Source of the DNA: UBA11612 sp964475755
GTDB lineage: Bacteria > Pseudomonadota > Alphaproteobacteria > Rhodospirillales > Rhodospirillaceae
NCBI GenBank assembly: GCA_964475755.1
Contig: CAYYXR010000003.1
Location: 91,177 to 155,176 of the forward strand
Reading direction: 5' to 3'
DNA length: 64,000 bases
A program made the translations under genes and the position numbers. The notes under the pieces are model-generated. The model did not search any database and was not told the origin of the DNA. It saw nothing but the letters and a program-made list of their open reading frames with translations. Shown here one piece after another: positions 23,917-34,064 of the stretch. The first letter of the stretch is position 1. Each line of letters opens with the position of its first letter.

Positions 23917-25869
23917 CTACATCCCGTAACGCACGGCCTTGGTGTTGCTGCTCTTGAGGTTTTTGTACCGTGCCAGCGCCCAAAGCGGGAAGATCGCCGC
24001 GTAGCCGTGATAGCGCAGATAAAACACGCGCGGGAATCCCACGGCAGTAAACCAGGGCTCCTGCCATCGTCCGTCTTCTTCGCGCGGCGCGGCGGTGATG
24101 TAATCGATGCCGCGTTTGACGGCGGTGTGCTCGACTTCACCGGCGGCCATTAGACCCAACACGGCCCAAGCGGTCTGTGAAGGCGTGCTCTCCTTGCATT
24201 CGTAGCGACGCTCCTTCCAATAGGTCGCGCCGTCCTCGCCCCAGCCGCCGTCCGCGTTCTGGTGTTTCAGAAGCCAATCGACCGCTTTGCGTATATACGG
24301 CTGGCTCATGTCTTCTCCAGCGGCATTCAGCGCATTGAGCACGGACCAGGTCCCGTAAATATAGTTGGTGCCCCAGCGGCCGAACCAACTGCCGTCTTCT
24401 TCCTGCTCGTTCTTTAGGTACGCTATGCCCCGCGCAATGGTCGGATGCGATTTGTCGTGTCCGATTTGTGCCATGAAGCTGATGCATCGCGCCGAAACGT
24501 CCGCAGTCGGCGGATCAAGGAGCGCACCGTGGTCGGCAAAGGGCAGGTGGTTCAAGTAGAAGCAGTCATTGTCCACATCGAATGCACCCCAGCCACCGTT
24601 GGCGCTCTGCATACCGATGATCCATTCTTCGGCTCGTGAAATCGCTTCGGCGTATTTGGCATGGTCCGCCCGATGCAGAGCCATGCCGACGACAGCGGTG
24701 TCATCCACGTCCGGGTAATAGTCGTTGTTGTATTGGAACGCCCAACCGCCAGGTCGCAGGCCGGGACGTTTTTCGACCCAATCACCTTTGACGTCGAGGA
24801 TTTGTTTGCTTGTCAGCCAGTCGCAGCTTCCGGTGACGCAGTCTCCGTCAACGGACTCGTTTGCTTCCATCAAAGCCTGGATCGCGAGGCCGGTGTCCCA
24901 AACCGGTGAGACGCATGGTTGGCAGAACTTTTTGCCTTCGCCGGGGGTCAGCAGGTTCCTGATGGATTTTTTGGCGATTAGAAGATTGGGGTCATCTTTC
25001 GGGAAGTTCAGCGCCTCCATAGCCATGACAGAGTTGGCCATAGCCGGGAAGATGGCGCCCAAGCCGTCTTCGCCGTTAAGGCGTTCGAGAAAAAACGCCA
25101 GCGCTTTGTCGATGGCCCGCTTGCGCAGGGCCTTAGGGACGCGCGGTTCCAAAAAGCGAAGAACCTTGTCGATTATTAGGAATACGTTCCCCACCCAATG
25201 GCCGGTGGGATTGGACAGCCAGGTTTTTACTTGATCTGGCGGCGTGCAGAAAAGTTCCTGCACGCGCACGCCGAGCGGGTTCTTAGCGCGTGGTTTCAGT
25301 GCGGCCAAAATCAGCAGCGGTGCAATCACCGTGCGGGACCAATACGCGACCTTATATAAGGTGATAGGGAACCATCTCGGTACGAGCGTTAGCTCTACGG
25401 GCATAACTGGAACCGCCCGCCACGGCACTTCGCCAAACAGCGCTAATGTGTAGCGCGTAAAGACATTGCTTTTTTCCGCGCCTCCGTACTCGAGGATGGC
25501 TTCGCGCGCGCGCTTCATGTGCGGCGCATCAATGTCATCGCCGACGATTTTCAGCGCATAGTAAGCTTTCACTGTCGCACTGATGTCGAAATCACCTTTG
25601 TGGAAAAGCGGCCAGCCGCCGTGATCTTCCTGAATGCTGCGGATATAGTCCGCCAGTTCTGCTTCAACGTCCTCTTCAGTTTCATCGAGATAGTGATTGA
25701 GCAGAATGTATTCCGCCGGAATGGTCGCATCGGCTTCCAGGTCGAAGATCCAATGGCCGTCGGGCTTTTGGCGCTTCTTTAATGCTGCGGACGCCTGCGC
25801 AATCACGTCGTCCAGGGATGACCCAGGATCAGAGCGCACATTTTCGGTGGCGGTCACGTCAATGTTCAT
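23917..25869 (-). CDS. shc: Squalene-hopene cyclase
   Basis: This 650-residue membrane-associated cyclase converts squalene to hopene and hopanol. The catalytic acid motif DVDD is present near residue 386 (YYPDVDDTAVVGMAL). Several QW repeats are recognisable, for example SIQEDHGGWPLF, GMQSANGGWGAFD, QEEDGSWFGRWG and HQNADGGWGEDG. Its ATG follows the hpnE stop by three bases, so it is translationally coupled to hpnE in the minus-strand hopanoid run. The length fits the family. Confidence 0.96.
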   Translation of the reverse strand: MNIDVTATENVRSDPGSSLDDVIAQASAALKKRQKPDGHWIFDLEADATIPAEYILLNHYLDETEEDVEAELADYIRSIQEDHGGWPLFHKGDFDISATVKAYYALKIVGDDIDAPHMKRAREAILEYGGAEKSNVFTRYTLALFGEVPWRAVPVMPVELTLVPRWFPITLYKVAYWSRTVIAPLLILAALKPRAKNPLGVRVQELFCTPPDQVKTWLSNPTGHWVGNVFLIIDKVLRFLEPRVPKALRKRAIDKALAFFLERLNGEDGLGAIFPAMANSVMAMEALNFPKDDPNLLIAKKSIRNLLTPGEGKKFCQPCVSPVWDTGLAIQALMEANESVDGDCVTGSCDWLTSKQILDVKGDWVEKRPGLRPGGWAFQYNNDYYPDVDDTAVVGMALHRADHAKYAEAISRAEEWIIGMQSANGGWGAFDVDNDCFYLNHLPFADHGALLDPPTADVSARCISFMAQIGHDKSHPTIARGIAYLKNEQEEDGSWFGRWGTNYIYGTWSVLNALNAAGEDMSQPYIRKAVDWLLKHQNADGGWGEDGATYWKERRYECKESTPSQTAWAVLGLMAAGEVEHTAVKRGIDYITAAPREEDGRWQEPWFTAVGFPRVFYLRYHGYAAIFPLWALARYKNLKSSNTKAVRYGM

Positions 25870-25872
25870 CGG

Positions 25873-27192
25873 TTACGCGGCTTTATCTTGCTGTTGTTCT
25901 GTTGTTTTCGGCGTGCTGGTGCGGTGCCGTCCCAGCGCTAAAGCCGCAGCCCGGAAACCCGATCTCACGGCGCCCTCGATCGTGGCGGGCACACCTGTAG
26001 CGGTCCAGTCGCCGGCAAGCAAGAGGTTCGGGTATTTTGTGGCTGATTTGGGCCGTAAACCGGCAGAAACAGGGTCCTGAGCGAAGGTCGCCCGGCGCTC
26101 CTTCACGACCCGGGAGGGCGGCTCTGGTTCGCCCTCTAGTTCCAGGGCCAGAGCGACATCCTTCCAGCAGACGGCGGCGATGATCTCGGCTGTCTGGTCG
26201 ACAACGTCCGCCGCCGCGCTGATGGTGACGGAGGCAAGATCCGAGCGCACGAACACCCATTGCGCAAGGCCGCCAATGACACCTACGATCTTCACGTCTC
26301 CTTCGTCCGCTAGAGGCCGAGCTAACCTGTAGTGGACATTGACGATTGGTTCTCCGGCGCCAGGTGCGGCCAAGTCTGGTACCAGCGATGTCGCGGTCCA
26401 GGCGGGTACCGCGCAAATCACGGTGTCCGTTTCAGTAAGGTGTATGTGTCCGCTGTCTGTTACCAGGGACTCTACGTGATTATCTTTGAACGCGAGGCTT
26501 CTAACACGACATCCGAAATTGATGATTGCGCCCGCAGACTTTATGACATCCAGTGCAGGATCAATCAGAGTATTGGCGAGACTGTTGCGAGCAACGAGCG
26601 GGCGACATGCGTTTGCGCCGCGCAAAAATGTTTCGGTTAGAACCGGACGCATCAGTTGCGCCGATGCAACTTTTGGATCGGCGTTGAGTGCCGCAACCGT
26701 CAACGGTTCCCAGAAATTTCTGTAGAGCGTACCTTCCGAACCGATACAGTCGGCAACGGTATCCGTCGCGTTGGCTGCCAGCAGGCGGATGACAGACATA
26801 TATTCAAACGGTCCTGTGCGCGGTACGCGGCGGGTCGGATCGAATATCCACCATGGAAAGATACCGGCGCCCGGTTTCAAGCTCCATCGCGTACGGGCCT
26901 CTACATCGACAAAAGGAAACTCGGTTTCCGCAGGTCCGCTTAGGCGGTCGGCGGCGCCGATTTCGGCAAGGTAATCCATCACGGCATGATTGCCGCTCAT
27001 CATCAAGTGGTTGCCATTGTCGATAACGCAGTCCAGTTGCGTGTCATGATACGAGCGGCATCGTCCCCCGGCGCGGGGAGATGTTTCGTATAGCGTGACG
27101 GGCACGCCTTGACGGGCTAGCCGAACGCCGGCCGCCAGCCCGGCCAGGCCAGCACCTATAATATGGGTATGCGGAGGCTGGGCGGTGTTCAC
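25873..27192 (-). CDS. hpnE: Hydroxysqualene dehydroxylase HpnE
   Basis: This 439-residue FAD-dependent enzyme reduces hydroxysqualene to squalene, the third step of the HpnCDE route. The N-terminal FAD motif HIIGAGLAGLAAGVRLA is followed by TLYETSPRAGGRCRSY and the family block DNGNHLMMSGN. The C-terminus has the second FAD contact LLLAGDWTATGVPATIEGAV. The start at GTG 27192 is five bases after the hpnD stop. A longer frame reaching into hpnD is unlikely to be used because the Rossmann strand would not be N-terminal. Confidence 0.93.
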   Translation of the reverse strand: MNTAQPPHTHIIGAGLAGLAAGVRLARQGVPVTLYETSPRAGGRCRSYHDTQLDCVIDNGNHLMMSGNHAVMDYLAEIGAADRLSGPAETEFPFVDVEARTRWSLKPGAGIFPWWIFDPTRRVPRTGPFEYMSVIRLLAANATDTVADCIGSEGTLYRNFWEPLTVAALNADPKVASAQLMRPVLTETFLRGANACRPLVARNSLANTLIDPALDVIKSAGAIINFGCRVRSLAFKDNHVESLVTDSGHIHLTETDTVICAVPAWTATSLVPDLAAPGAGEPIVNVHYRLARPLADEGDVKIVGVIGGLAQWVFVRSDLASVTISAAADVVDQTAEIIAAVCWKDVALALELEGEPEPPSRVVKERRATFAQDPVSAGLRPKSATKYPNLLLAGDWTATGVPATIEGAVRSGFRAAALALGRHRTSTPKTTEQQQDKAA

Positions 27193-27197
27193 GGCGG

Positions 27198-28109
27198 CTA
27201 AAACACGCCGTATCTGAGGGCGATCAGCAGCTTTTCCAGCTTCGCTTTGACGTTGCCCAGTTTTGTACGCGGTGGCAATGGGCGCCATCCATTGGCGCGA
27301 ATACGCTCAAGGTATTTGCGATAGACCATCATCATGATGACGGCAGGTCGCATGGCGTCCTTGGAACAGTCTTCAAGGGCGTGTTCTGAATTTGCGTACT
27401 CGTTCTCAGCTTGCTTTCCGACGATTTTCATGACTTCCGGAAGGCGGGGATCGTTCGCGACTTCCGTGGGCACGCGCGTACCCAGCCCGGCAGTATTAAG
27501 AGCGTCCGCAGGCAAGTAGAGGCGGCCTACTTTCGCGTCTTCGGAAACGTCACGCAGAATGTTGGTGAGTTGTAAAGCGCGCCCCAGATGGTCGGCGACT
27601 TTGCGCCCCGCATCTGTCGGCTCGCCGAATATTGGAACACATAGGCGGCCTACGGCCGAAGCGACGCAATCACAATACCGGTCCAATTCGGCGTTGAGCG
27701 GTGCAATGATTGGTCCCTTGGCATCCATTTCCATGCCGTCAATGACCGCCAGAAAATCCTCGCGCTTTAGGCCGTACTTGGTGCACGCCGCGGCGAGGGC
27801 GCGTGTGAGGGCGTCTTCGGAGTCCCCTTCGATCCCTTCGCTCACAAGATCGATCCGCTTGCGCCATTTTTCCAATTCGATGAGTTTGTCTGCTTGCGAT
27901 GATTCCCCATCTGCAATGTCGTCGACTTCCCGGCAGAATGCATAGACGGCAAATAGTGCCTCCCTGCGATCTTTCGGCAAGAGCCGCATCGCCCAGTAAA
28001 ACGAAGTTCCGGACGCGCGGACTTTTTCATTGATGTCGTGCTGATCCGATGGGCTCGGAGAGGCGTGGGATGCTGCAACAGTGTCCGGGCTGACCTGGGC
28101 GAGTCCCAT
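27198..28109 (-). CDS. hpnD: Presqualene diphosphate synthase HpnD
   Basis: This 303-residue head-to-head prenyl synthase joins two farnesyl diphosphates to presqualene diphosphate. Both Mg-binding acidic motifs are present: AFCREVDDIADGE and TNILRDVSEDAKVGRLYLP. The family segment FYWAMRLLPKDRREALFAVY stands near residue 37. It lies between dxs (32 bases upstream) and hpnE (five bases downstream). Together with HpnC and HpnE it provides squalene without a classical squalene synthase. Confidence 0.93.
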   Translation of the reverse strand: MGLAQVSPDTVAASHASPSPSDQHDINEKVRASGTSFYWAMRLLPKDRREALFAVYAFCREVDDIADGESSQADKLIELEKWRKRIDLVSEGIEGDSEDALTRALAAACTKYGLKREDFLAVIDGMEMDAKGPIIAPLNAELDRYCDCVASAVGRLCVPIFGEPTDAGRKVADHLGRALQLTNILRDVSEDAKVGRLYLPADALNTAGLGTRVPTEVANDPRLPEVMKIVGKQAENEYANSEHALEDCSKDAMRPAVIMMMVYRKYLERIRANGWRPLPPRTKLGNVKAKLEKLLIALRYGVF

Positions 28110-28141
28110 CTCGAATTCCGCTGGTTTGGCTTCAGGGTGCG

Positions 28142-30076
28142 CTAACGCAACACCCGTGCGCTTGATTTTTGAAGATTGGAATTGCCGAGCGCACTAAGAC
28201 ACATATCGACAATGTGATTTGCGCGCAGGGCGGCGTCCTCATACTGATCGTTCGGGCTGCCGTGCGCCACGAAACGGTCCGGCAACGTCATGGTCCGCAC
28301 TTTCAAGCCGCCGTCAAGCTGGCCCGATTGGGCAAGGAACGTCAGGACATGCGCGCCAAAACCACCAACTGCGCCTTCCTCGATTGTGACAAGGACCTCG
28401 TGGCTTGCAGTTAGTCTAGTGATCAATTCTTCGTCCAGCGGCTTGGCGAAGCGCGCGTCGGCAACAGTTGTGGATAGCCCGCGTGCGGCTAAATCATCCG
28501 CGGCGCGCAAGCACTCCTGCAATCTACCGCCTAGGGATAGTATCGCGATGGTCGAGCCTTCCCGCAGAACGCGGCCTTTGCCGATCTCCAGGATTTCGCC
28601 GCGTTCGGGCAGCTTAACGCCGGTGCCTTCGCCGCGCGGGAACCTGAACGCGGACGGGCGATCGTTAATGCTGAGGGATGTGGTGACCATGTGCATGAGC
28701 TCGGCTTCATCCGCAGCCGCCATGACGACGAAATCGGGCAGGCACATCAGATAAGCAAGGTCATAGCTGCCCGCGTGGGTCGGGCCGTCGGAGCCCACGA
28801 GCCCCGCGCGGTCGATGGCAAAGCGCACCGGCAAGCGTTGCAGGGCGACATCGTGAACGACCTGGTCGTAGCCGCGTTGTAAAAAGCACGAGTAAATCGC
28901 GGCGACGGGTTTCAAGCCATCGGCTGCAAGGCCGGCAGCGAAAGTCACGCCGTGTTGTTCGGCGATGCCGACATCATAAGTGCGGTCCGGGAATTTTTTG
29001 GCGAACAGATTTAACCCGGTGCCCGATGGCATGGCTGCCGTGATTGCAACGATGTCGGGATCGGTCTCGGCTTCCTGAATCAAAGTTGTCGCGAAGACCT
29101 TTGTATAGGACGGCGCCTTTGGCGCGGCTTTCTTGATCTCTCCGGTGATGGTGTTGAATTTCGCAACGGCGTGATAGTTTTCCTCGTTGGGCTCACGAAA
29201 CGGATGACCTTTGCCTTTTTCTGTCACGATATGCAGCAACATGGGCCCGCAATCGGACTGGCGAATGGTTTTCAGAATGGGCACCAGGTCTTCAACATTG
29301 TGGCCGTCCACGGGGCCGACATAGGTGCAGCCCAGTTGTTCGAACATGGTCGCGTTTTCGCGGGCAAGGGACGTTTCCTCGGGAAATTTTTCGGCGAGTT
29401 GCTTTTGAATTTCGGCGGCGGATTGCATGGGCCGCGCTTTCACCAAATCTTTTAAGTAGGCGGTGAGCGCGCCAACCGACGGCGCGATGGACATGCCGTT
29501 ATCATTTAGAACGACGGTCATGCGCGAATTCAAAGCACCTGCATTGTTGAGCGCTTCATAGGCCATGCCCGCGCTCATCGCCCCGTCACCGATCACTGCG
29601 ACCATGTGCCGGTCCGTGCCCTTCTTGTCGCGGGCAATCGCCATGCCGAGCGCGGCGGAAATGGAAGTGGAACTGTGCGCCGCACCGAAGGGATCGAACT
29701 CGCTTTCGGCCCGCAGGGTAAATCCATAAAGTCCGCCGGTCTGACGGATCGAGCGGATGCGCTCGCGCCGGCCCGTGAGAATTTTGTGTGGGTAGGCTTG
29801 GTGGCTGACGTCCCAGATGATGCGGTCTTCAGGTGTGTTGAAAACATAGTGCAGTGCGACGGTGAGCTCGACCACGCCGAGGCCGGCGCCGAAATGCCCG
29901 CCGGTGACCGAGGCCGAGTCGATGGTTTCGGCTCGCAGTTCGTCGGACAGCTGGCGTAATTTTGAAACCGGTAATTGGCGCAACGCGGCAACGGTGTCCA
30001 CCGTGTCCAGCAAAGGCGTGGCGACTTTTGTCGCGTTTTCAGCGTTTTCCGCTGTTTGTGATTGGAGTTTGTTCAC
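28142..30076 (-). CDS. dxs: 1-deoxy-D-xylulose-5-phosphate synthase
   Basis: This 644-residue thiamine-diphosphate enzyme makes DXP from pyruvate and glyceraldehyde 3-phosphate, the entry of the MEP pathway. Signature parts are GGHFGAGLGVVELTVALHY, the ThDP motif GDGAMSAGMAYEALNNAG, and the catalytic Glu region DVGIAEQHGVTFAAGLA. The start is a GTG at 30076. It sits between hpnB and hpnD on the same strand, so isoprenoid flux genes are embedded in the hopanoid run, a link known from some other alphaproteobacteria. Confidence 0.96.
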   Translation of the reverse strand: MNKLQSQTAENAENATKVATPLLDTVDTVAALRQLPVSKLRQLSDELRAETIDSASVTGGHFGAGLGVVELTVALHYVFNTPEDRIIWDVSHQAYPHKILTGRRERIRSIRQTGGLYGFTLRAESEFDPFGAAHSSTSISAALGMAIARDKKGTDRHMVAVIGDGAMSAGMAYEALNNAGALNSRMTVVLNDNGMSIAPSVGALTAYLKDLVKARPMQSAAEIQKQLAEKFPEETSLARENATMFEQLGCTYVGPVDGHNVEDLVPILKTIRQSDCGPMLLHIVTEKGKGHPFREPNEENYHAVAKFNTITGEIKKAAPKAPSYTKVFATTLIQEAETDPDIVAITAAMPSGTGLNLFAKKFPDRTYDVGIAEQHGVTFAAGLAADGLKPVAAIYSCFLQRGYDQVVHDVALQRLPVRFAIDRAGLVGSDGPTHAGSYDLAYLMCLPDFVVMAAADEAELMHMVTTSLSINDRPSAFRFPRGEGTGVKLPERGEILEIGKGRVLREGSTIAILSLGGRLQECLRAADDLAARGLSTTVADARFAKPLDEELITRLTASHEVLVTIEEGAVGGFGAHVLTFLAQSGQLDGGLKVRTMTLPDRFVAHGSPNDQYEDAALRANHIVDMCLSALGNSNLQKSSARVLR

Positions 30077-30204
30077 GCTCGCACCGTCTCCCGCCGCGCG
30101 GCATGGATGCCACGCTGGCGCTCAAATATCACAGTTTTGGATGTCCCGCCGCCGGCCGAAGCCCTCCCGTGGCAACAGGTCCTATTCCCACAATGAGTTG
30201 TTTC

Positions 30205-31437
30205 CTAAGGGGATTCTGACAGATTCTGCGGCGCGGCAGAAGGCCCATAGTGCCGTCCCTTCCATTGCCCGCCGCGGTGTCGCCCGTGCGCCACAGCTGA
30301 ATCCACGGTCATGCCCGCATAAAGGGCGGCTGAGATCGGTAATAACAAGGATTCCCAACGGCTTCGGCCATAGTCTTGAAGCGTCGGGATATACGAGCAG
30401 GCCATGGCAGCCCACGCCGCACCGCCGGCGGTTGCCGCAAACGTGCTTTGGTGCAGCGCATAAGTTAGCGTCAAAATCGGCGGGGTGAGAAAGATCAATG
30501 CAAGTGCGGCCACGGTGCCTGCAACCATAATCGGCGAGTGCCGGAGCTGGGTGTAGGCGGTCCGGCGCACCATGGCCCACAACGGGACCAGGGTCTCGGC
30601 GGCGCGCAAGGAGCGGCTTTCGCCCGCTAAACCGAGCCAAATGCGTCCGCCATTGCCCTTAATAAGCTTAGCCAGGGCGCAATCGTCGATCAATTCGCCC
30701 GAAATTGAGCGCAAACCCCCGGCGTTTTGCAGCGAGTCGCGGCGCAGAAGCACGCAGCCGCCCGCGGCGGCGGCCACTTTTGCGCGCGGATCATTCGCCG
30801 CCGGGAACGGATACAGCATCTGAAAGAAGTAGATGAAGGCCGGGATCAGACGCTTTTCCCAAAAGGACTCGCAGCGCAGGCGCACCATCAGGGACACCAA
30901 ATCGCGCCTGTCCTGCACGGCTTTGGCCGCCAATTTCGCCAAAGTGCCCGGCGGATGCACCACATCGGCGTCGGTAAACCATACAAAATCCGGCGGGTTT
31001 GCCGTGCTGTTGGCCCGCTCAATCCCTGCGTTGAGCGCGGATAGTTTACCGGTCCAGCCGTCTTTAAGCGCCGGTGCGCCGATCACGTCCGCACGGTGAA
31101 GCGCGTTTTCTGCACGGTTTTGGACGTCTTTTGTCACGGTTTTAGCTGCGTTTTGTGCGCAAAGCGTTTTAACCGCCTCCGACGTGCCGTCCGTCGAGGC
31201 GTCATCGACCACGAGCACCGAAAAATCGCCCGGATAATTTTGTTTCATGAGCGCATCGACGACCTCGGCGATGGTCGCCACCTCGTTGCGCGCGGGCACG
31301 ATGGCGATCACTGATGGCCAACTGTTCAAGTCTGGTATTTCTCGGGGAAGACGCAGCGCGGCGAACCAAAAACGGTGATGCAAAAACAAAAGATAGACCC
31401 AAGCCGCCAAAGCCAAGGCCGCGACGGTCTCGATCAT
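30205..31437 (-). CDS. hpnB: Hopanoid-associated glycosyltransferase HpnB
   Basis: This 410-residue family 2 glycosyltransferase has an N-terminal membrane helix (TVAALALAAWVYLLFLHHRF) and GT-A motifs AIVPARNEVATIAEVV, VLVVDDASTDGTSEAV and FVWFTDADVVHPP (the DxD metal site). The acceptor segment ELIDDCALAKLIKGNGG is followed by two C-terminal helices. It matches HpnB of hopanoid clusters, whose exact sugar transfer is not settled. The ATG at 31437 lies only four bases after the hpnC stop, so the pair is coupled. An upstream ATG would sit inside hpnC. Confidence 0.9.
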   Translation of the reverse strand: MIETVAALALAAWVYLLFLHHRFWFAALRLPREIPDLNSWPSVIAIVPARNEVATIAEVVDALMKQNYPGDFSVLVVDDASTDGTSEAVKTLCAQNAAKTVTKDVQNRAENALHRADVIGAPALKDGWTGKLSALNAGIERANSTANPPDFVWFTDADVVHPPGTLAKLAAKAVQDRRDLVSLMVRLRCESFWEKRLIPAFIYFFQMLYPFPAANDPRAKVAAAAGGCVLLRRDSLQNAGGLRSISGELIDDCALAKLIKGNGGRIWLGLAGESRSLRAAETLVPLWAMVRRTAYTQLRHSPIMVAGTVAALALIFLTPPILTLTYALHQSTFAATAGGAAWAAMACSYIPTLQDYGRSRWESLLLPISAALYAGMTVDSAVAHGRHRGGQWKGRHYGPSAAPQNLSESP

Positions 31438-31441
31438 CTCT

Positions 31442-32302
31442 TTAAATCCAATAGCGCAGCAGGCCGCGCGCGGCGGCAAAGGCAAATCCCGGTGTTTTTA
31501 AAACCACGCGCTTTGCCAGCGGATCCTGACGCCGTAATTTTTTCGACAGACTCTCGGCAATCGAGACAATAACGGCGGTTTCCGCCGCCAGTCTTTTATG
31601 TTCCATCACCTTGGGAAGTTTGTGCGCCTCATCCAAAAGTTTGTCCGTGCCGTCCAGGCAGTGATCAAGCACGCGGCGCAAGGCCGGCGTGCATTTGGTT
31701 TGCGCGAGATCGACGACGTTCGAACCCTCGGCAGCCATCCATTCCTCGGGCAAGTACACGCGGTTCAGCGCGGCGTAATCGTCGGCGCAGTCCTGCAGAT
31801 GATTGATGACCTGCAGCGCATTACACAGCGCGTCCGAAAGCGGATACAGAGACACACTTTCCCCATGCAGATCGAGCAAGTACCGGCCCACGGGCGAGGC
31901 GGACCGGTCGCAATAATCCATCAATTCGGCCCAATCGGTGTAGCGCAGTTTCACCGCATCCTGCTTGAAGGCGGAGATGAGATCGAGACCGTGCTGCGCC
32001 GTAACCCCTGTTTCCTCCAAGCTTGTTCGCAGGGCATGAGCCTTTTCGAATTGCGGATCGTCGTTCAAGCCGGTCAAGGCCGCGGCAAAGCCATCGAGGC
32101 GCACGATCTTTACGCCCGAACGCAAGTTCGGATTGTCGGCAATGTCGTCGATGGCACGCGCGAAGGCGTAGTAGGCGGCCACATACGGGCGCAGCTCGGC
32201 GGGCAGCAGCCACGAGCCGACGGGAAAGTTCTCGTCGCCCGATCCCTTGCCGGACGGCGTTTCCACCGGCGGGGTCATGTTGGATGTCGCCGCTTCGCTC
32301 AC
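31442..32302 (-). CDS. hpnC: Hydroxysqualene synthase HpnC
   Basis: This 286-residue enzyme of the squalene/phytoene synthase fold converts presqualene diphosphate to hydroxysqualene. The first acidic motif is AFARAIDDIADNPN near residue 51, and the second is VINHLQDCADDYA near residue 170, followed by NRVYLP. It is the first gene of the leftward hopanoid run hpnC-hpnB-dxs-hpnD-hpnE-shc. Confidence 0.92.
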   Translation of the reverse strand: MSEAATSNMTPPVETPSGKGSGDENFPVGSWLLPAELRPYVAAYYAFARAIDDIADNPNLRSGVKIVRLDGFAAALTGLNDDPQFEKAHALRTSLEETGVTAQHGLDLISAFKQDAVKLRYTDWAELMDYCDRSASPVGRYLLDLHGESVSLYPLSDALCNALQVINHLQDCADDYAALNRVYLPEEWMAAEGSNVVDLAQTKCTPALRRVLDHCLDGTDKLLDEAHKLPKVMEHKRLAAETAVIVSIAESLSKKLRRQDPLAKRVVLKTPGFAFAAARGLLRYWI

Positions 32303-32385
32303 CTCGGGTTGCCCTGTGCGCTGCTTTTTAAATGACGCGGGATCAATACGCCTTCAACGTGAGCGGAGCAAGCAACGGCGCCAAA

Positions 32386-33957
32386 TTATTCTGACTTGGA
32401 AAGTGCCGGAGGCGGCACGCGGGCGTTCGCGGCCTGCTCGTAGGCATATCCCAAAGACAGCAGCAGCGACTCCGACCAGGCCGGGCCGATGAACGAGAGG
32501 CCGACGGGTAATCCACCGGCCAGGCCCATGGGCACGGTGAGGTGGGGGTAGCCGGAGGTCGCCGGCAATTGCGTGGCCGAGGCGCCGTAGGAATCGCCGT
32601 CGCCGAGGGTAATCGGCCAGGCTGGGCCGGTGGTGGGGGTGACGATGGCCACCGCGTTGTTGGCGGCGAGCAGGCGGTCGATGCCTTCAGGGCCGGCAAG
32701 ACGTTTCAGATCGGCGCGTGCCTTTACATATTCCGGATCGGCGAGGCCGCCGGTTTCCTGCGCCGCCTCGAAAAGCTCCTGGCCGAAGTGTTCGAGTTCG
32801 CGCGGCTCGCTTGCATTGAATGCGATCAAGTCCGCGAGCGAGCGCGGCTGCACTGCCTGCGGTGCATTGGAGAGATACGCTTTGATGCCGTCCTTGAACT
32901 CGGTCAAGAGAACCAGCATTTCGTAATTGCTCTCGTCGTCGGAAGGTTCATACACAAATTCGATCAGTTCCGCGCCTTGGCCACTCAGAACTTCGAGCGC
33001 GGCGTCGAAAGCGGCCACGGTTTGCTCATCGTAATCGCGCGAGGGCACCCACACGGCGAGACGCACGCCGTTTAGGGCTTCGGCGTTCAACCCGCGTGTG
33101 TAATCAGTGAGGTGAGCGTTCGCTTCATGCGTGGCGGGGTCTTCCGCGTCGTTGCCGGCCATGCCGTTGAGCAGCATCGCGGCGTCCGTCACCGTGCGCG
33201 CCATGGGGCCTGCGGTGTCCTGGCTCGCGGCGATGGGAATGATGCCGGTGCGTGAAACGAGACCGACGGTGGGCTTGAGGCCCACCAAGCCGTTGACCGA
33301 GGCCGGGCAGGTCACCGAGCCGTCTGTTTCCGTGCCGATGGTCGCGGCGGCAAAGCTGACGGCGGCGGCCACACCCGAGCCCGAACTCGAGCCGCAAGCG
33401 CTGTAATCGGTGTTGTACGGGTTACGTGCCAATCCGCCGACCGCGCTCCAGCCGCTGGAGGAATTGGAGGAACGGAAGTTGGCCCATTCCGATAAATTCG
33501 TTTTGCCGAGAATAACGGCCCCTGCATTTTTGAGGCGCGCGATCATCGGCGCGTCGTTGGCCGGAATATTTTCCGCCAATGCCAGCGAGCCCGCGGTGTT
33601 GGGCATGCCGGCGAGATCGATATTGTCCTTAATGAGGATTGGCACGCCGTCGAGCGGACCGCGCGTCTCGCCATTCTCACGGCGGGCATCGGCCGCGGCG
33701 GCTTGTTCGAGGGCATCAGGCGCAATGGCGATGACCGACTGAAGCGCATCATCAAACGTTTGAATGCGGTCCATATAGGCTTGGGTGAGCGATTTTGACG
33801 TTATGCGCCCCTCGGCCAGGTCCGTCGAGATTTGAGCGAGCGAAACCTCCGCCACATCGTAAGGCTGCGGCTCCTGTGAGCAGGCTGCAAGAAGCGCGGC
33901 GGCGCCGACCAATACCCAGCGCGCCGCGCTCAAGTGTTCTGAAACCCGGATGTGCAT
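32386..33957 (-). CDS. Amidase signature family protein, predicted lipoprotein
   Basis: This 523-residue amidase has the complete Ser-cisSer-Lys triad: Lys in PILIKDNIDLAGMP, the cis-Ser in CGSSSGSGVAAAV and the nucleophile in GTETDGSVTCPAS. A lipobox (LVGAAALLAACSQ) near residue 26 places it in the envelope, unlike the cytoplasmic amidases and GatA. The start ATG 33957 follows GGGAGGGGGAG. The substrate is unknown; exported amidases of this type may act on peptides or amides in the periplasm. It is 83 bases upstream of hpnC on the same strand, so the two might share transcription. Confidence 0.88.
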   Translation of the reverse strand: MHIRVSEHLSAARWVLVGAAALLAACSQEPQPYDVAEVSLAQISTDLAEGRITSKSLTQAYMDRIQTFDDALQSVIAIAPDALEQAAAADARRENGETRGPLDGVPILIKDNIDLAGMPNTAGSLALAENIPANDAPMIARLKNAGAVILGKTNLSEWANFRSSNSSSGWSAVGGLARNPYNTDYSACGSSSGSGVAAAVSFAAATIGTETDGSVTCPASVNGLVGLKPTVGLVSRTGIIPIAASQDTAGPMARTVTDAAMLLNGMAGNDAEDPATHEANAHLTDYTRGLNAEALNGVRLAVWVPSRDYDEQTVAAFDAALEVLSGQGAELIEFVYEPSDDESNYEMLVLLTEFKDGIKAYLSNAPQAVQPRSLADLIAFNASEPRELEHFGQELFEAAQETGGLADPEYVKARADLKRLAGPEGIDRLLAANNAVAIVTPTTGPAWPITLGDGDSYGASATQLPATSGYPHLTVPMGLAGGLPVGLSFIGPAWSESLLLSLGYAYEQAANARVPPPALSKSE

Positions 33958-34064
33958 GCGCTCCCCCTCCCGAAACCATGCAGCGATAAAGAGCCAGGAC
34001 GATAGCACAGGCGCGCGGGAGACTTCTAAATCGTATTTTGCCGCTGATTGCGTATGATCGGCGG

